Positions 48,379 to 55,978 of a DNA stretch of 64,000 nt are shown piece after piece. The notes beneath the pieces were generated by a model. The model was not told the origin of the DNA. It did no database searches and was given only the letters and a program-made list of their open reading frames with translations. Position 1 is the stretch's first letter, and each line of letters starts with the position of its first letter. The translations under genes and the position numbers were made by a program. Source of the stretch: a virus; the IMG/VR virus record IMGVR_UViG_3300046536_000173, positions 1 to 64,000 of that record, one strand, 5' to 3'.

Positions 48379-49929
48379 ATGGCTGGCTTGTCAGAAAAAC
48401 ACCGTGACCTAAAGCGTCGGCGCGCTGAAATCGTCGAGAAAATGGGCGCCATCGTCAACAAAGACACGGACGAAACGCCGATCGACGAAGCCGGATCGAC
48501 GACCTTCGACGAACTGTCGGCGGCACTCGCCGCGATCGATCAACGCCTCCAGCGCGTCGCCGCCGCGATGCAAGCCGCCGCCGAAGGGGCGACGGACGCG
48601 AACGGAGACGACGACAGCGACACCGAAGCCGACGACGACGACAAGAGCCTCGCCCGTGGCGGTTTCCGCGTGCGCGAAGGTGGCCGGCGAACCCCCGCGC
48701 AAGCGAAGCGCGATCCCGATGCGGGCCTGAAGGAAAAGCGGGGCGTGAAAGCCGCGCGCTTCGTGCTGGGCCTGATGCACGCGCGCTATAACAAGGTTTC
48801 GATGCAAAAGGCGTCGGAATTCATCGCGACCCGCTTCGGCGACGACATCGTTGCGCGCGCCCTCAACAGCGGCGTGACGGGCGAAGGCGGCGCGCTGATC
48901 CCGCAAGACTTCATGGCGGACCTGATCGAACTGTTGCGCGCCTCGACCGCCGTTCGCGGATCAAACCCGATGGAAATCGGGATGCCGATGGGCAACATCA
49001 CGATCCCGCGCCTCGCCGGAGGAGCGACCGCCGCGTATCAGAACGAACTTGACGACATCGCCGTGTCGCAAGAGCGCTTCGACGACGTGAACCTTGTCGC
49101 GAAAAAGCTCACGGCGATGGTTCCCGTGTCGAACGATCTGATCCGCCGCGCGCCGATCGGAGTCGAGGAGGTGGTGCGCGACGATCTCGTGCAAACCGTC
49201 GCCCGCCGCGAGGATTTGGCGTTCCTCCGTGGTGACGGAACCGACAAGGGTCCGATCGGAATGCGGCATCTCGCCTTGCCCGCGAACATCATCACGATCG
49301 CGCCGATGCCCGCGACGCCCGCGCCCGGAGATCAACTGACCGCCATCCTCGCCGCCGCGTCCGCCGCGATCCTGACGTTGCAAAACGGCATGTCGCGGAT
49401 GCTTCGCCCGACCTGGATCATGGCGCCGACGATGGCCCGCTTCATCGCGACCGCCCGCGACTCCGTTGGCGGGTTCTACTTCAAAGACGAGATGGCGGCG
49501 GGGACATTCGAGGGCTACCCCGTCAAATTGACGCAGCAAATCCCGACGAACTTGGTCATGAGCACATACACGAAGGCGTCGGAAATTTACTTCGTTGACA
49601 TGGCGGATTTTATCATCGCCGACACATACAACGTCGTCGTCGATGCCTCCGATGTCGCCGCATACAACGACGGCGTGTCGATGGTCTCCGCTTTCCAGCG
49701 CGATCAATCGCTGTTCCGTGTCATCGCGGAGCACGATTGCAACATGCGGCACCTTCAGTCGCTCGTGGTGTTGCTCGTGCAAGACTGGGCCTTCAGCGGA
49801 ATGCCGGGGTCGCCTGGGGCGCCTTACTCGACGCAACCCCTCAACCCCACATGGTCGCAAGCCGGAGCCATCAGGCCCGCCCTGGCGACCGGCGCGAACG
49901 CGCCGCCGCCACTCAAAGACCCGGCATAA
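48379..49929 (+). CDS. Major capsid protein, HK97 fold (unit B)
   Basis: 516 residues, same length as unit A. The delta region keeps the acidic patch (DDDSDTEADDDDK) and the mature domain keeps GGALIPQDFMADLIELL and FRVIAEHDCNMRHLQS. Differences cluster around residues 120-160 (ARFVLGLMHARYNKVSMQKA), close to the likely cleavage region, and at the C-terminus. AGGA at 48368-48371 is the probable RBS. Confidence 0.93.
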   Translation: MAGLSEKHRDLKRRRAEIVEKMGAIVNKDTDETPIDEAGSTTFDELSAALAAIDQRLQRVAAAMQAAAEGATDANGDDDSDTEADDDDKSLARGGFRVREGGRRTPAQAKRDPDAGLKEKRGVKAARFVLGLMHARYNKVSMQKASEFIATRFGDDIVARALNSGVTGEGGALIPQDFMADLIELLRASTAVRGSNPMEIGMPMGNITIPRLAGGATAAYQNELDDIAVSQERFDDVNLVAKKLTAMVPVSNDLIRRAPIGVEEVVRDDLVQTVARREDLAFLRGDGTDKGPIGMRHLALPANIITIAPMPATPAPGDQLTAILAAASAAILTLQNGMSRMLRPTWIMAPTMARFIATARDSVGGFYFKDEMAAGTFEGYPVKLTQQIPTNLVMSTYTKASEIYFVDMADFIIADTYNVVVDASDVAAYNDGVSMVSAFQRDQSLFRVIAEHDCNMRHLQSLVVLLVQDWAFSGMPGSPGAPYSTQPLNPTWSQAGAIRPALATGANAPPPLKDPA

Positions 49930-49947
49930 TCGGAGGAGCTTCGCACA

Positions 49948-50673
49948 ATGCCAGACGATCGAAACGACGCGCCGCGCTTCGTCCCCCTCGGCTCGATGCC
50001 GGGGGGGTTGGAATTCCCCCCGCGACGCTATCCGCCCGACCCGCGACATCTCGACATCCCGCGCACGTTCGACCCGCGCGCGTCGGTGCAGCTTGAACGC
50101 AGCGCGCGCGACATCGCGGCGGGCAAGCCTGGAGCCGCCGCGCGCGAGGATGCCGATCGCGCGACGCCGGAGAACCCGACCGGACGCGCGACGCCGGGGA
50201 ACCCAAGTGGCGAACCCGCGCCGACCGGGGTCGAGGGCGCGACGGAGCGCGAAACGCCCGTGACCTTCAATCAGCATTTCGCCAGCTATAACGCTGGCGA
50301 AACCGCCGCCTTCAGCGCCGACGAAGCCGCCCGCCTCGCCGACCTCGGCGTGACCGGCGAAGCGCCGCCCGCTGGAGCCGCGCCCGTCAACACGACGGTC
50401 CCCGCCGTCACGCAAGCCGCCGACGTGCTGTCGTGCACGATGGGGACGTGGGACGGGGAGCCGACCGCCTACGCCTACGCCTGGACCCTCGACGGCGCGT
50501 CGGTCGGAACCGACAGCGACACGCACACCGTCACGAGCGCCGAAGCGGGCCAGACCGCTGTTTGCACCGTCACCGCGACGAACGCGACCGGATCGACCGC
50601 CGCGCCGCCCTCGACGGGTGTCGTCGTCACCGATCCAGCCGGAGCGACGCGAAGCGGGAGGCATAGGTCGTGA
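49948..50673 (+). CDS. Ig-like domain decoration protein with long linker (unit B)
   Basis: 241 residues. The first 105 are a disordered region rich in proline, arginine and acidic residues with an imperfect repeat (ATPENPTGR, ATPGNPSGE). Then the shared YNAGETAAFSADEAARLADL motif and the Ig-like domain with CTMGTWDGEPTAYAYAWTLD and AVCTVTATNATGS. Compared with unit A, only the N-terminal arm differs, as if the Ig module is kept and the arm exchanged. Confidence 0.72.
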   Translation: MPDDRNDAPRFVPLGSMPGGLEFPPRRYPPDPRHLDIPRTFDPRASVQLERSARDIAAGKPGAAAREDADRATPENPTGRATPGNPSGEPAPTGVEGATERETPVTFNQHFASYNAGETAAFSADEAARLADLGVTGEAPPAGAAPVNTTVPAVTQAADVLSCTMGTWDGEPTAYAYAWTLDGASVGTDSDTHTVTSAEAGQTAVCTVTATNATGSTAAPPSTGVVVTDPAGATRSGRHRS

Positions 50674-50882
50674 GCGCGACCGTGGTTCCGGGCACACTGG
50701 TCCATATGCGGACCTTGCGCCGCTTCGCGCATTACACGGCGGGCGAGCTTATCGCCGTTCCGTTCGATGCCGCGCGCGACCTCGACGCGAAGCGCCTCGC
50801 GCAGCCGTTGCAATTGTTCGTGCCGGGGGCGGAGGGCGACGCGCAGCCCGTCCGCCAGCCGACCGGCGTCGTGCGGAAATAG
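50670..50882 (+). CDS. Small conserved head-region protein (unit B)
   Basis: 70 residues from GTG 50670 (GTGA overlap). Homologous to 8303-8518: PGTLVHMRTLRRFAHYTAGE, LIAVPFDAARDLDAKRLAQP and PTGVVRK. Its YTAGE..AVP..AARDL pattern echoes the YNAGE motif of the preceding protein. Confidence 0.65.
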   Translation: MSATVVPGTLVHMRTLRRFAHYTAGELIAVPFDAARDLDAKRLAQPLQLFVPGAEGDAQPVRQPTGVVRK

Positions 50883-50887
50883 CGCCG

Positions 50888-51520
50888 ATGTATGGCGGGT
50901 TGCGCGTCGTCGAGGCCCCCGCGACGGAGCCGGTATCGATCGAGCTTGTCCGCCAGCATTGCCGCATCGACGCGGACTATGACGACGAACTGGTGGCGAT
51001 GTATGTGACCAGCGCGCGGCAAGAGGCGGAAGCCTACTTAAACCGCGCGCTGTTCACGCAACGCTTGCGATACAACATCACCTGGGCGCCGCCGCCGACC
51101 GCGACGCCGCTCGTGCCGCAATCGCTGATCGTGTTTCCGCTCAACTGGCCCCCGCTCGTGAAAGCGCCGATCGAGCTTCCGCGCCCGCCCGCGATCTCCG
51201 TCGAGCAAATCACCTGGGGACCGCTCGACGACATGCAAATCGCCGACCCGGAGGATTACACGCTCAACCTGGGCGTCGATCCCGCATATGTCTCCGTCAA
51301 ACCGCAATTGCTGCCACGCATCCCGCAACAGTCGATGGTGATCGACTTCACGGCGGGCTATGACGCCGCCGATCCGCTCGCGATCCCGACGCCGATCCGC
51401 ATGGCGATCCTGACCGGCGCCGCGCACCATTACGAAAACCGGGGCGACGTGTCCGCCGACATGCCGCCCGCGTTTTACCGCCTCCTCGACCCGTTCCGGG
51501 TCTGGACCTTCAGCGGATGA
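50888..51520 (+). CDS. Head-tail connector, gp6-like (unit B)
   Basis: 210 residues. Nearly identical to 8524-9156, with the same HCRIDADYDDELVAMYVTSA start and AAHHYENRGDVSADMPPAFY end. Forms the ring between portal and head closure. Confidence 0.85.
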   Translation: MYGGLRVVEAPATEPVSIELVRQHCRIDADYDDELVAMYVTSARQEAEAYLNRALFTQRLRYNITWAPPPTATPLVPQSLIVFPLNWPPLVKAPIELPRPPAISVEQITWGPLDDMQIADPEDYTLNLGVDPAYVSVKPQLLPRIPQQSMVIDFTAGYDAADPLAIPTPIRMAILTGAAHHYENRGDVSADMPPAFYRLLDPFRVWTFSG

Positions 51521-51639
51521 CCGGATCGCCCCGCCGCTTCAGCCGCGCGCGGATCGAGCTTCTGGCAACCGCCGCCGTCGCGCTCCTGGGGGTGCTCGTG
51601 CTCCTCCTCGACCTCCTGACGGGTGTCGATGCCCGATAA
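51517..51639 (+). CDS. Small single-helix membrane peptide
   Basis: 40 residues, ATGA-coupled to the connector gene and overlapping the head-closure start by 11 bases. Basic N-terminus then AAVALLGVLVLLLDLL. In unit A the same interval (9153-9233) reads as a 26-codon arginine-rich frame from GTG without any hydrophobic stretch, so the gene is either lost in A or spurious in B. Confidence 0.4.
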   Translation: MTGSPRRFSRARIELLATAAVALLGVLVLLLDLLTGVDAR

Positions 51640-52111
51640 CCCGACCGGCGCCCTGACGGCCTCCACGGGGATCGGCGCGCTGCGCTCGCTCGTGACCCTG
51701 TATCGCCGCGACCAGGAACCCGCCGCCGACCTCGCGCTGCAGGAACGGCTGGTGCCGATCGCCACCGTGCACGCCTCGATCGAGCCGACGTTCGCGAGCA
51801 CGTTTTACGCCTCGACGCAGGTCGACCAGCCGGTGACGCACATGATCACGATCCGCTGGCAAGAGTATTTGCCGACGATCGATGTCATCGTGCGCTCGAC
51901 GAAGCGCCCCGACACGGACGGCATCCGATCGGAGCTTTTCCGCGTGCGCCGCTCGAAGGAAGTCGGAGGCCGCAAGCGCTTCCTTCAGATCGAGTGCGAG
52001 CTTGAACACGCCCGGATCACGCCCGACGACCGCGACGGAACCCGCAACGCCCTGTTGACCGAACCCTATGACGGCGCCGGGGCCGCGCCGCCCGGAGTGA
52101 ACCCGACATGA
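51629..52111 (+). CDS. Head closure / head-tail joining protein (unit B)
   Basis: 160 residues from ATG 51629 (MPDNPTGALTAS), chosen to match unit A; GTG 51623 would add two residues. SLVTLYRRDQEPAADLALQE and MITIRWQEYLPTI as in unit A. Same proline-rich ending PPGVNPT. Confidence 0.75.
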   Translation: MPDNPTGALTASTGIGALRSLVTLYRRDQEPAADLALQERLVPIATVHASIEPTFASTFYASTQVDQPVTHMITIRWQEYLPTIDVIVRSTKRPDTDGIRSELFRVRRSKEVGGRKRFLQIECELEHARITPDDRDGTRNALLTEPYDGAGAAPPGVNPT

Positions 52112-52275
52112 CGCTGATCCTGGTCATCGTGCTCGTGCTCCTCCTCGCCGGGGGCGGCTACGGATGGCGCGCCGGATATTACGGCGCGAGCGACCCGCTG
52201 GGCATCATCCTGATCGTCATCCTGTTGGTGCTCGTGTTTGGCCTCGTGCGCGGACCTCACTGGGGCTGGTGGTGA
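52108..52275 (+). CDS. Two-helix membrane protein in the connector cluster (unit B)
   Basis: 55 residues, same length and layout as 9699-9866: MTLILVIVLVLLLAGGGYGW, YYGASDPLG and IILIVILLVLVFGLV. Conservation of length, aromatic linker and both hydrophobic helices argues that it is a real gene. Overlaps both neighbours by four bases. Confidence 0.65.
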   Translation: MTLILVIVLVLLLAGGGYGWRAGYYGASDPLGIILIVILLVLVFGLVRGPHWGWW

Positions 52276-52793
52276 GCGATCTGAAGCTGACCGTCACAAG
52301 CTGGGGCACCGTCGCGCTCGACAAGCGCGAATTGCGCGCCCTCATGCGCGCGGCCGGCAATGACGTGAAAAGCAAAACCGCCCGCCTGATCAACAAAAGC
52401 CAGGGCGGGGGCCGGAGCTATTTCGGACCCGCTGGACGCTATACCGCGTCGTCGCCTGGAGCGCCGCCCGTGCGCGTGTCCGGGGATCTCCGATCGAGCT
52501 TGCGGACCTATCCCTTCAAGTCGGGCGAGGGCTTCGCCGTCCGCGCCCGCGCCCCCTACGCGACGCCGCTCGAAGCCGGGGCCTTTGGCGGGGCGCCCGG
52601 AAGCTCGAAGCGCCGCGAGCATCGCAAGCTGTCCGCGCCGATCCGCAAAGCGCGCGCCAAGTCGCGGGGCGAGGGCCGCGAGATGGAGCCGCGCCCGTTC
52701 CTCGATCTCGTGATGACGCGGGAAGCGCCCGACCTCGATCGCCGCGTGCGCAAAGCGCTCGAAGGCGCGTTGACCTGGAAAGAGTCGAAGTGA
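52272..52793 (+). CDS. Neck/tail-completion protein, HK97 gp10-like (unit B)
   Basis: 173 residues from GTG 52272. Same order of motifs as unit A: RAAGNDVKSKTARLINKSQG, YFGPAGRYTASSPGAPPVRV, PRPFLDLVM. Ends in a GTGA overlap with the next gene. Confidence 0.8.
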   Translation: MSDLKLTVTSWGTVALDKRELRALMRAAGNDVKSKTARLINKSQGGGRSYFGPAGRYTASSPGAPPVRVSGDLRSSLRTYPFKSGEGFAVRARAPYATPLEAGAFGGAPGSSKRREHRKLSAPIRKARAKSRGEGREMEPRPFLDLVMTREAPDLDRRVRKALEGALTWKESK

Positions 52794-53434
52794 ACGCGCT
52801 CGCGCCGCCCTCGATCATGGGCATATTCATCGCGCAATTGCGCCTGTGCGCGCCGATTTTCGGCGGACGCGTCGCCGGAGCCGCCGAATTTTACGCGGGC
52901 CTCAAGAATTACAACACGTCGCTCGCGCTGCCCGCCGCGTATGTGCTCCCGCTCGGCCAGGAAGCCGAAGCGAACACGATCCTGGGCGGCGGGTTTCAAC
53001 AGATCGTGCACAAGTCGATCGGTGTCGCCGTCGAACTCGACGCGCAGACCGATCGACGCGGACAGGCGCCGACGATGAACTTCGAGGAGATCGAGCTTCA
53101 GCTTTTCGCCTCCGTGCTCAACCTGTTCATTCCCGGATGCCGCATGTCGAAAGGCATCTGGTTCCAGGGTGCCCGATACCTCGACCTCGACCGCGCGCGT
53201 CTGTTCTACCAGTGGGAATTTTGCGCCGACCTGATGATCACCGACATCGACGGGGTGCAACCCCTCTCGGTGCCGCTGGAGCATGTCGAGGTGGACATTC
53301 ACAACGCGCCGGGGGCCGTGGGCGTGCCCGGAAGCATCCCCGCCGCCGTCGTCGTCGTGCCTACCGGCGAGCCGCCCTATCCGCCGCCGACCAATGGGCC
53401 TTGGCCCGACCCTGACACATCAACGGAGGATTGA
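52790..53434 (+). CDS. Mu gp37-position tail protein (unit B)
   Basis: 214 residues from GTG 52790. Shares APIFGGRVAGAAEFYAGLKN, VELDAQTDRRGQAP and the PPPTNGPWPDP end with unit A. DUF2635 starts 3 bases after the stop, i.e. the ancestral arrangement without the tailspike cassette found in unit A. Confidence 0.6.
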   Translation: MNALAPPSIMGIFIAQLRLCAPIFGGRVAGAAEFYAGLKNYNTSLALPAAYVLPLGQEAEANTILGGGFQQIVHKSIGVAVELDAQTDRRGQAPTMNFEEIELQLFASVLNLFIPGCRMSKGIWFQGARYLDLDRARLFYQWEFCADLMITDIDGVQPLSVPLEHVEVDIHNAPGAVGVPGSIPAAVVVVPTGEPPYPPPTNGPWPDPDTSTED

Positions 53435-53437
53435 ATC

Positions 53438-53641
53438 ATGCTGGTAAAGCCCGTGGCCGGTCGCACCGTGCGCGATCCGCACTCGCTGGCGGTGTTGCCG
53501 GAGGAAGGTCGCGAAGTTCCCGACAACGACGCCTTTTGGCTCCGTCGCCTTCGTGACGGCGACGTGACGACCGAACAGCCAACGGCACGCGCCGCGCCGC
53601 GAGGGCACGCGCGACACGAACCCGCGCACAGGGAGTCCTAA
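53438..53641 (+). CDS. DUF2635 protein (Mu gp38-like, unit B)
   Basis: 67 residues: MLVKPVAGRTVRDPHSLAVL, PEEGREVPDNDAFWLRRLRD-GDV. The C-terminus is short and basic. RBS GGAGG at 53426-53430 lies within the end of the previous gene. Followed by the sheath gene after 3 bases. Confidence 0.85.
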   Translation: MLVKPVAGRTVRDPHSLAVLPEEGREVPDNDAFWLRRLRDGDVTTEQPTARAAPRGHARHEPAHRES

Positions 53642-53644
53642 GCG

Positions 53645-55117
53645 ATGGCGATCAATTTCACCTACTATCCGACATCGAACCGGGTTCCGGGCGTCTATGT
53701 CGAGATGGACCCTTCGCAGGCGAATTCCGCGACGGTCCTTCAAAACACGTTGCTGATCGGGCAGATCACGATCACCGGGACAGCGGTCAGCAACCATCCC
53801 GTGCTGATCGAAAGCAAAGCGCAATTGCTCACGCTTTGCGGCGCCGGATCGATGCTCAACGCGATGGGAAGCCGCTACCTCGACCGCGATCCCTTCGGCC
53901 CGCTTTACATCCTCCCCGTCGAGGATGACGCCGCCGCCGTCGCCGCGACCGGATCGATCGCGATCGCCGGTCCCGCGACCAAATCTGGCACGTTGAACGT
54001 CTACGTCGGCGGGTTGCGCGTCCGCTCGCTTGTCTCCAGCGGAGACGCCGCGACCGCGATCGCGACCGCGCTCGCCGCCGCGATCAACGCGACGGAGAAC
54101 ATCGAAGTCACCGCGACCGCCGCCGCCGCCGATGTCACGTTGACCTCGATCGGTAAGGGCGACGCTTTCAACGGTATCGACATCCGCGCGAACTATCTCG
54201 GCGCCGCTGGCGGCGAATATGACGTGCCGGGTGTCACGTTGACGATCACGCCAATGGCGGGCGGCACCGGCAATCCGGGCATCGGGGGCGCGCTCGCGAA
54301 CCTGTCGGATCAGCCCTTCGACTTCATCATCACGCCATACACGGACACGTCGAACCTCGACGCGCTCAAGGGCATGTTGGCCGACGACGTGGGCCGCTGG
54401 TCTTGGGAACAGATGATCTATGGCGGGGCCTTCGCCGCGTATCGCGGAACGCTCGGCGAGTGCACGACGTTCGGCAACGGTCGCAACGATCAACACATGT
54501 CGATCGTCGCATACAACGACAGCCCCGATCCGCCCTGGATTTGGGCGACCGAGATCGGAGCCGCGTCCGCCGCGAGCTTGCGCGTCGATCCGGGCCTTCC
54601 GCTGCAATACATCAACACGACGCTGAAGGCGCCGCCGATCCCCTCCCGCTGGACCTTGGGCGAGCGCAACACGCTCCTGTATGACGGCATGAGCACGTTC
54701 CGCACCGGAGACGACGGAACGGTGATCGTCGAGCGCATGGCGACGACCTATCAAAAGAACGCCGCCGGAGCGACCGACAACGCATACCTCGATGTCGAAA
54801 CGATGTATGGCCTGATGTTCGTCGCGCGCGACCTGTCGAACTATCTCCTGACCCGCTACGCCCGGAAAAAGCTGGTCAGCGATCAAACGATGATCCTGGC
54901 CGGGTCGAATTGCGTCAACGCGCCGATGATCCGCGCCTCCGTCATCGCCGAATATCGCGCGATGGAGTCGGCGGGCTACGTGCAAAACTCACGCGCGTTT
55001 TCGCAAAACGTCATCGTCGAAAACGCGGGCAACGGACTGGTGAAAATCCTCGCGCCCGTCGATCTCGTGAACCAGCTTCGCCAGATCGCCATTTTGTTGC
55101 AATTCCGCAAGAGCTAA
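53645..55117 (+). CDS. Tail sheath protein, Mu gpL-like (unit B)
   Basis: 490 residues, same length as unit A. N-terminal 50 and C-terminal 250 residues are almost the same; residues about 40-55 and 125-215 (the externally facing inserted domain) vary most. Forms the contractile sheath. Confidence 0.95.
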   Translation: MAINFTYYPTSNRVPGVYVEMDPSQANSATVLQNTLLIGQITITGTAVSNHPVLIESKAQLLTLCGAGSMLNAMGSRYLDRDPFGPLYILPVEDDAAAVAATGSIAIAGPATKSGTLNVYVGGLRVRSLVSSGDAATAIATALAAAINATENIEVTATAAAADVTLTSIGKGDAFNGIDIRANYLGAAGGEYDVPGVTLTITPMAGGTGNPGIGGALANLSDQPFDFIITPYTDTSNLDALKGMLADDVGRWSWEQMIYGGAFAAYRGTLGECTTFGNGRNDQHMSIVAYNDSPDPPWIWATEIGAASAASLRVDPGLPLQYINTTLKAPPIPSRWTLGERNTLLYDGMSTFRTGDDGTVIVERMATTYQKNAAGATDNAYLDVETMYGLMFVARDLSNYLLTRYARKKLVSDQTMILAGSNCVNAPMIRASVIAEYRAMESAGYVQNSRAFSQNVIVENAGNGLVKILAPVDLVNQLRQIAILLQFRKS

Positions 55118-55130
55118 GGGGGAACCCGCG

Positions 55131-55502
55131 ATGCCGATGATCGCATGCGAACGACTGGCCGGTATCACCGGCCTGACAATCGACGGAAACGCTTACATGG
55201 TCGTTTCCGATGTCACATGGTCCCCCGCGCGGTGGAAGCGCGAGACGCTTGTCGGCCTCGACAGCGTGCACGGGTTCAGCGAAGTGCCCTTGCAAGGCTT
55301 CATCGAAGCGACGTTGCGCGACAGCGGCGCGATCACCGTCGGCGACTTCAACGACATGCGTTGCGTCGAGGTCATGGTGACGCTCGCGAACGGCAAGGTC
55401 GTGTCGGGGGCGAACATGTGGAACACCGCCGCGCTTGAAGTGCGCGCCGCCGAAGGCACGTTTCAGGTGCGCTTCGACGGCATCGACGTATCGGAGTCAT
55501 AA
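55131..55502 (+). CDS. Tail tube protein, Mu gpM-like (unit B)
   Basis: 123 residues (MPMIACERLAGITGLTIDGN). Two residues longer at the N-terminus than unit A, otherwise collinear with the same WSPARWKRETLVGLDSVHGF and FQVRFDGIDV segments. Confidence 0.92.
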   Translation: MPMIACERLAGITGLTIDGNAYMVVSDVTWSPARWKRETLVGLDSVHGFSEVPLQGFIEATLRDSGAITVGDFNDMRCVEVMVTLANGKVVSGANMWNTAALEVRAAEGTFQVRFDGIDVSES

Positions 55503-55505
55503 ACA

Positions 55506-55838
55506 ATGGACGCGATCACGAGCGAATTCGAGACGATCGGGGAGGAGCCGATCGCGCGCACCCTCGACATGGACATCGACGTGACGTTTCAGAAAAAGCG
55601 CTTCACGTCGTTGCACCTGGAGGAGCCGACCGGCAAGCAATTGGAACGCGCGGAGATCGAATTGAACACCGCGAACCCGAACGCTTACACGATGCGCCGC
55701 TATCAGATCGCTTTGATCGCCTCCGTCGCCGGGGTGCCGCGCGAGGTCGTGCTTGAACTGAAGTTCACGCAAATAAACGAGGCTTTCGATTTTTTGTCCG
55801 AATTGCTCGCGCCTTCCCCGAGGGATGGCGCGACCTGA
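55506..55838 (+). CDS. Tail assembly chaperone, zero-frame product (unit B)
   Basis: 110 residues; six fewer than unit A at the N-terminus. VTFQKKRFTSLHLEEPTGKQ and LELKFTQINEAFDFL precede the slippery site at 55790-55796. The -1 product would be about 157 residues, ending at TAA 55976-55978, with RDLIADLTRFWGWGPHDAW and IWWAEQSHRIADRERAA in its extension. The tape-measure ATG follows that stop immediately. Confidence 0.85.
   Translation: MDAITSEFETIGEEPIARTLDMDIDVTFQKKRFTSLHLEEPTGKQLERAEIELNTANPNAYTMRRYQIALIASVAGVPREVVLELKFTQINEAFDFLSELLAPSPRDGAT
55790..55796 (+). promoter_or_regulatory. Programmed -1 frameshift site, T_TTT_TTG (unit B)
   Basis: GAT TTT TTG in frame, identical in sequence and phase to 16254-16260. 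Codons before and after it differ between the units, so its retention is probably functional. Confidence 0.8.
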
Positions 55839-55978
55839 TCGCGGACCTGACGCGGTTCTGGGGCTGGGGTCCGCATGACGCCTGGAGCCTGACCGGAACC
55901 GAATTGATCTGGTGGGCTGAACAGTCGCACCGGATCGCCGACCGCGAGCGCGCCGCGCAGGAACAGGCTCGAAGGTAA

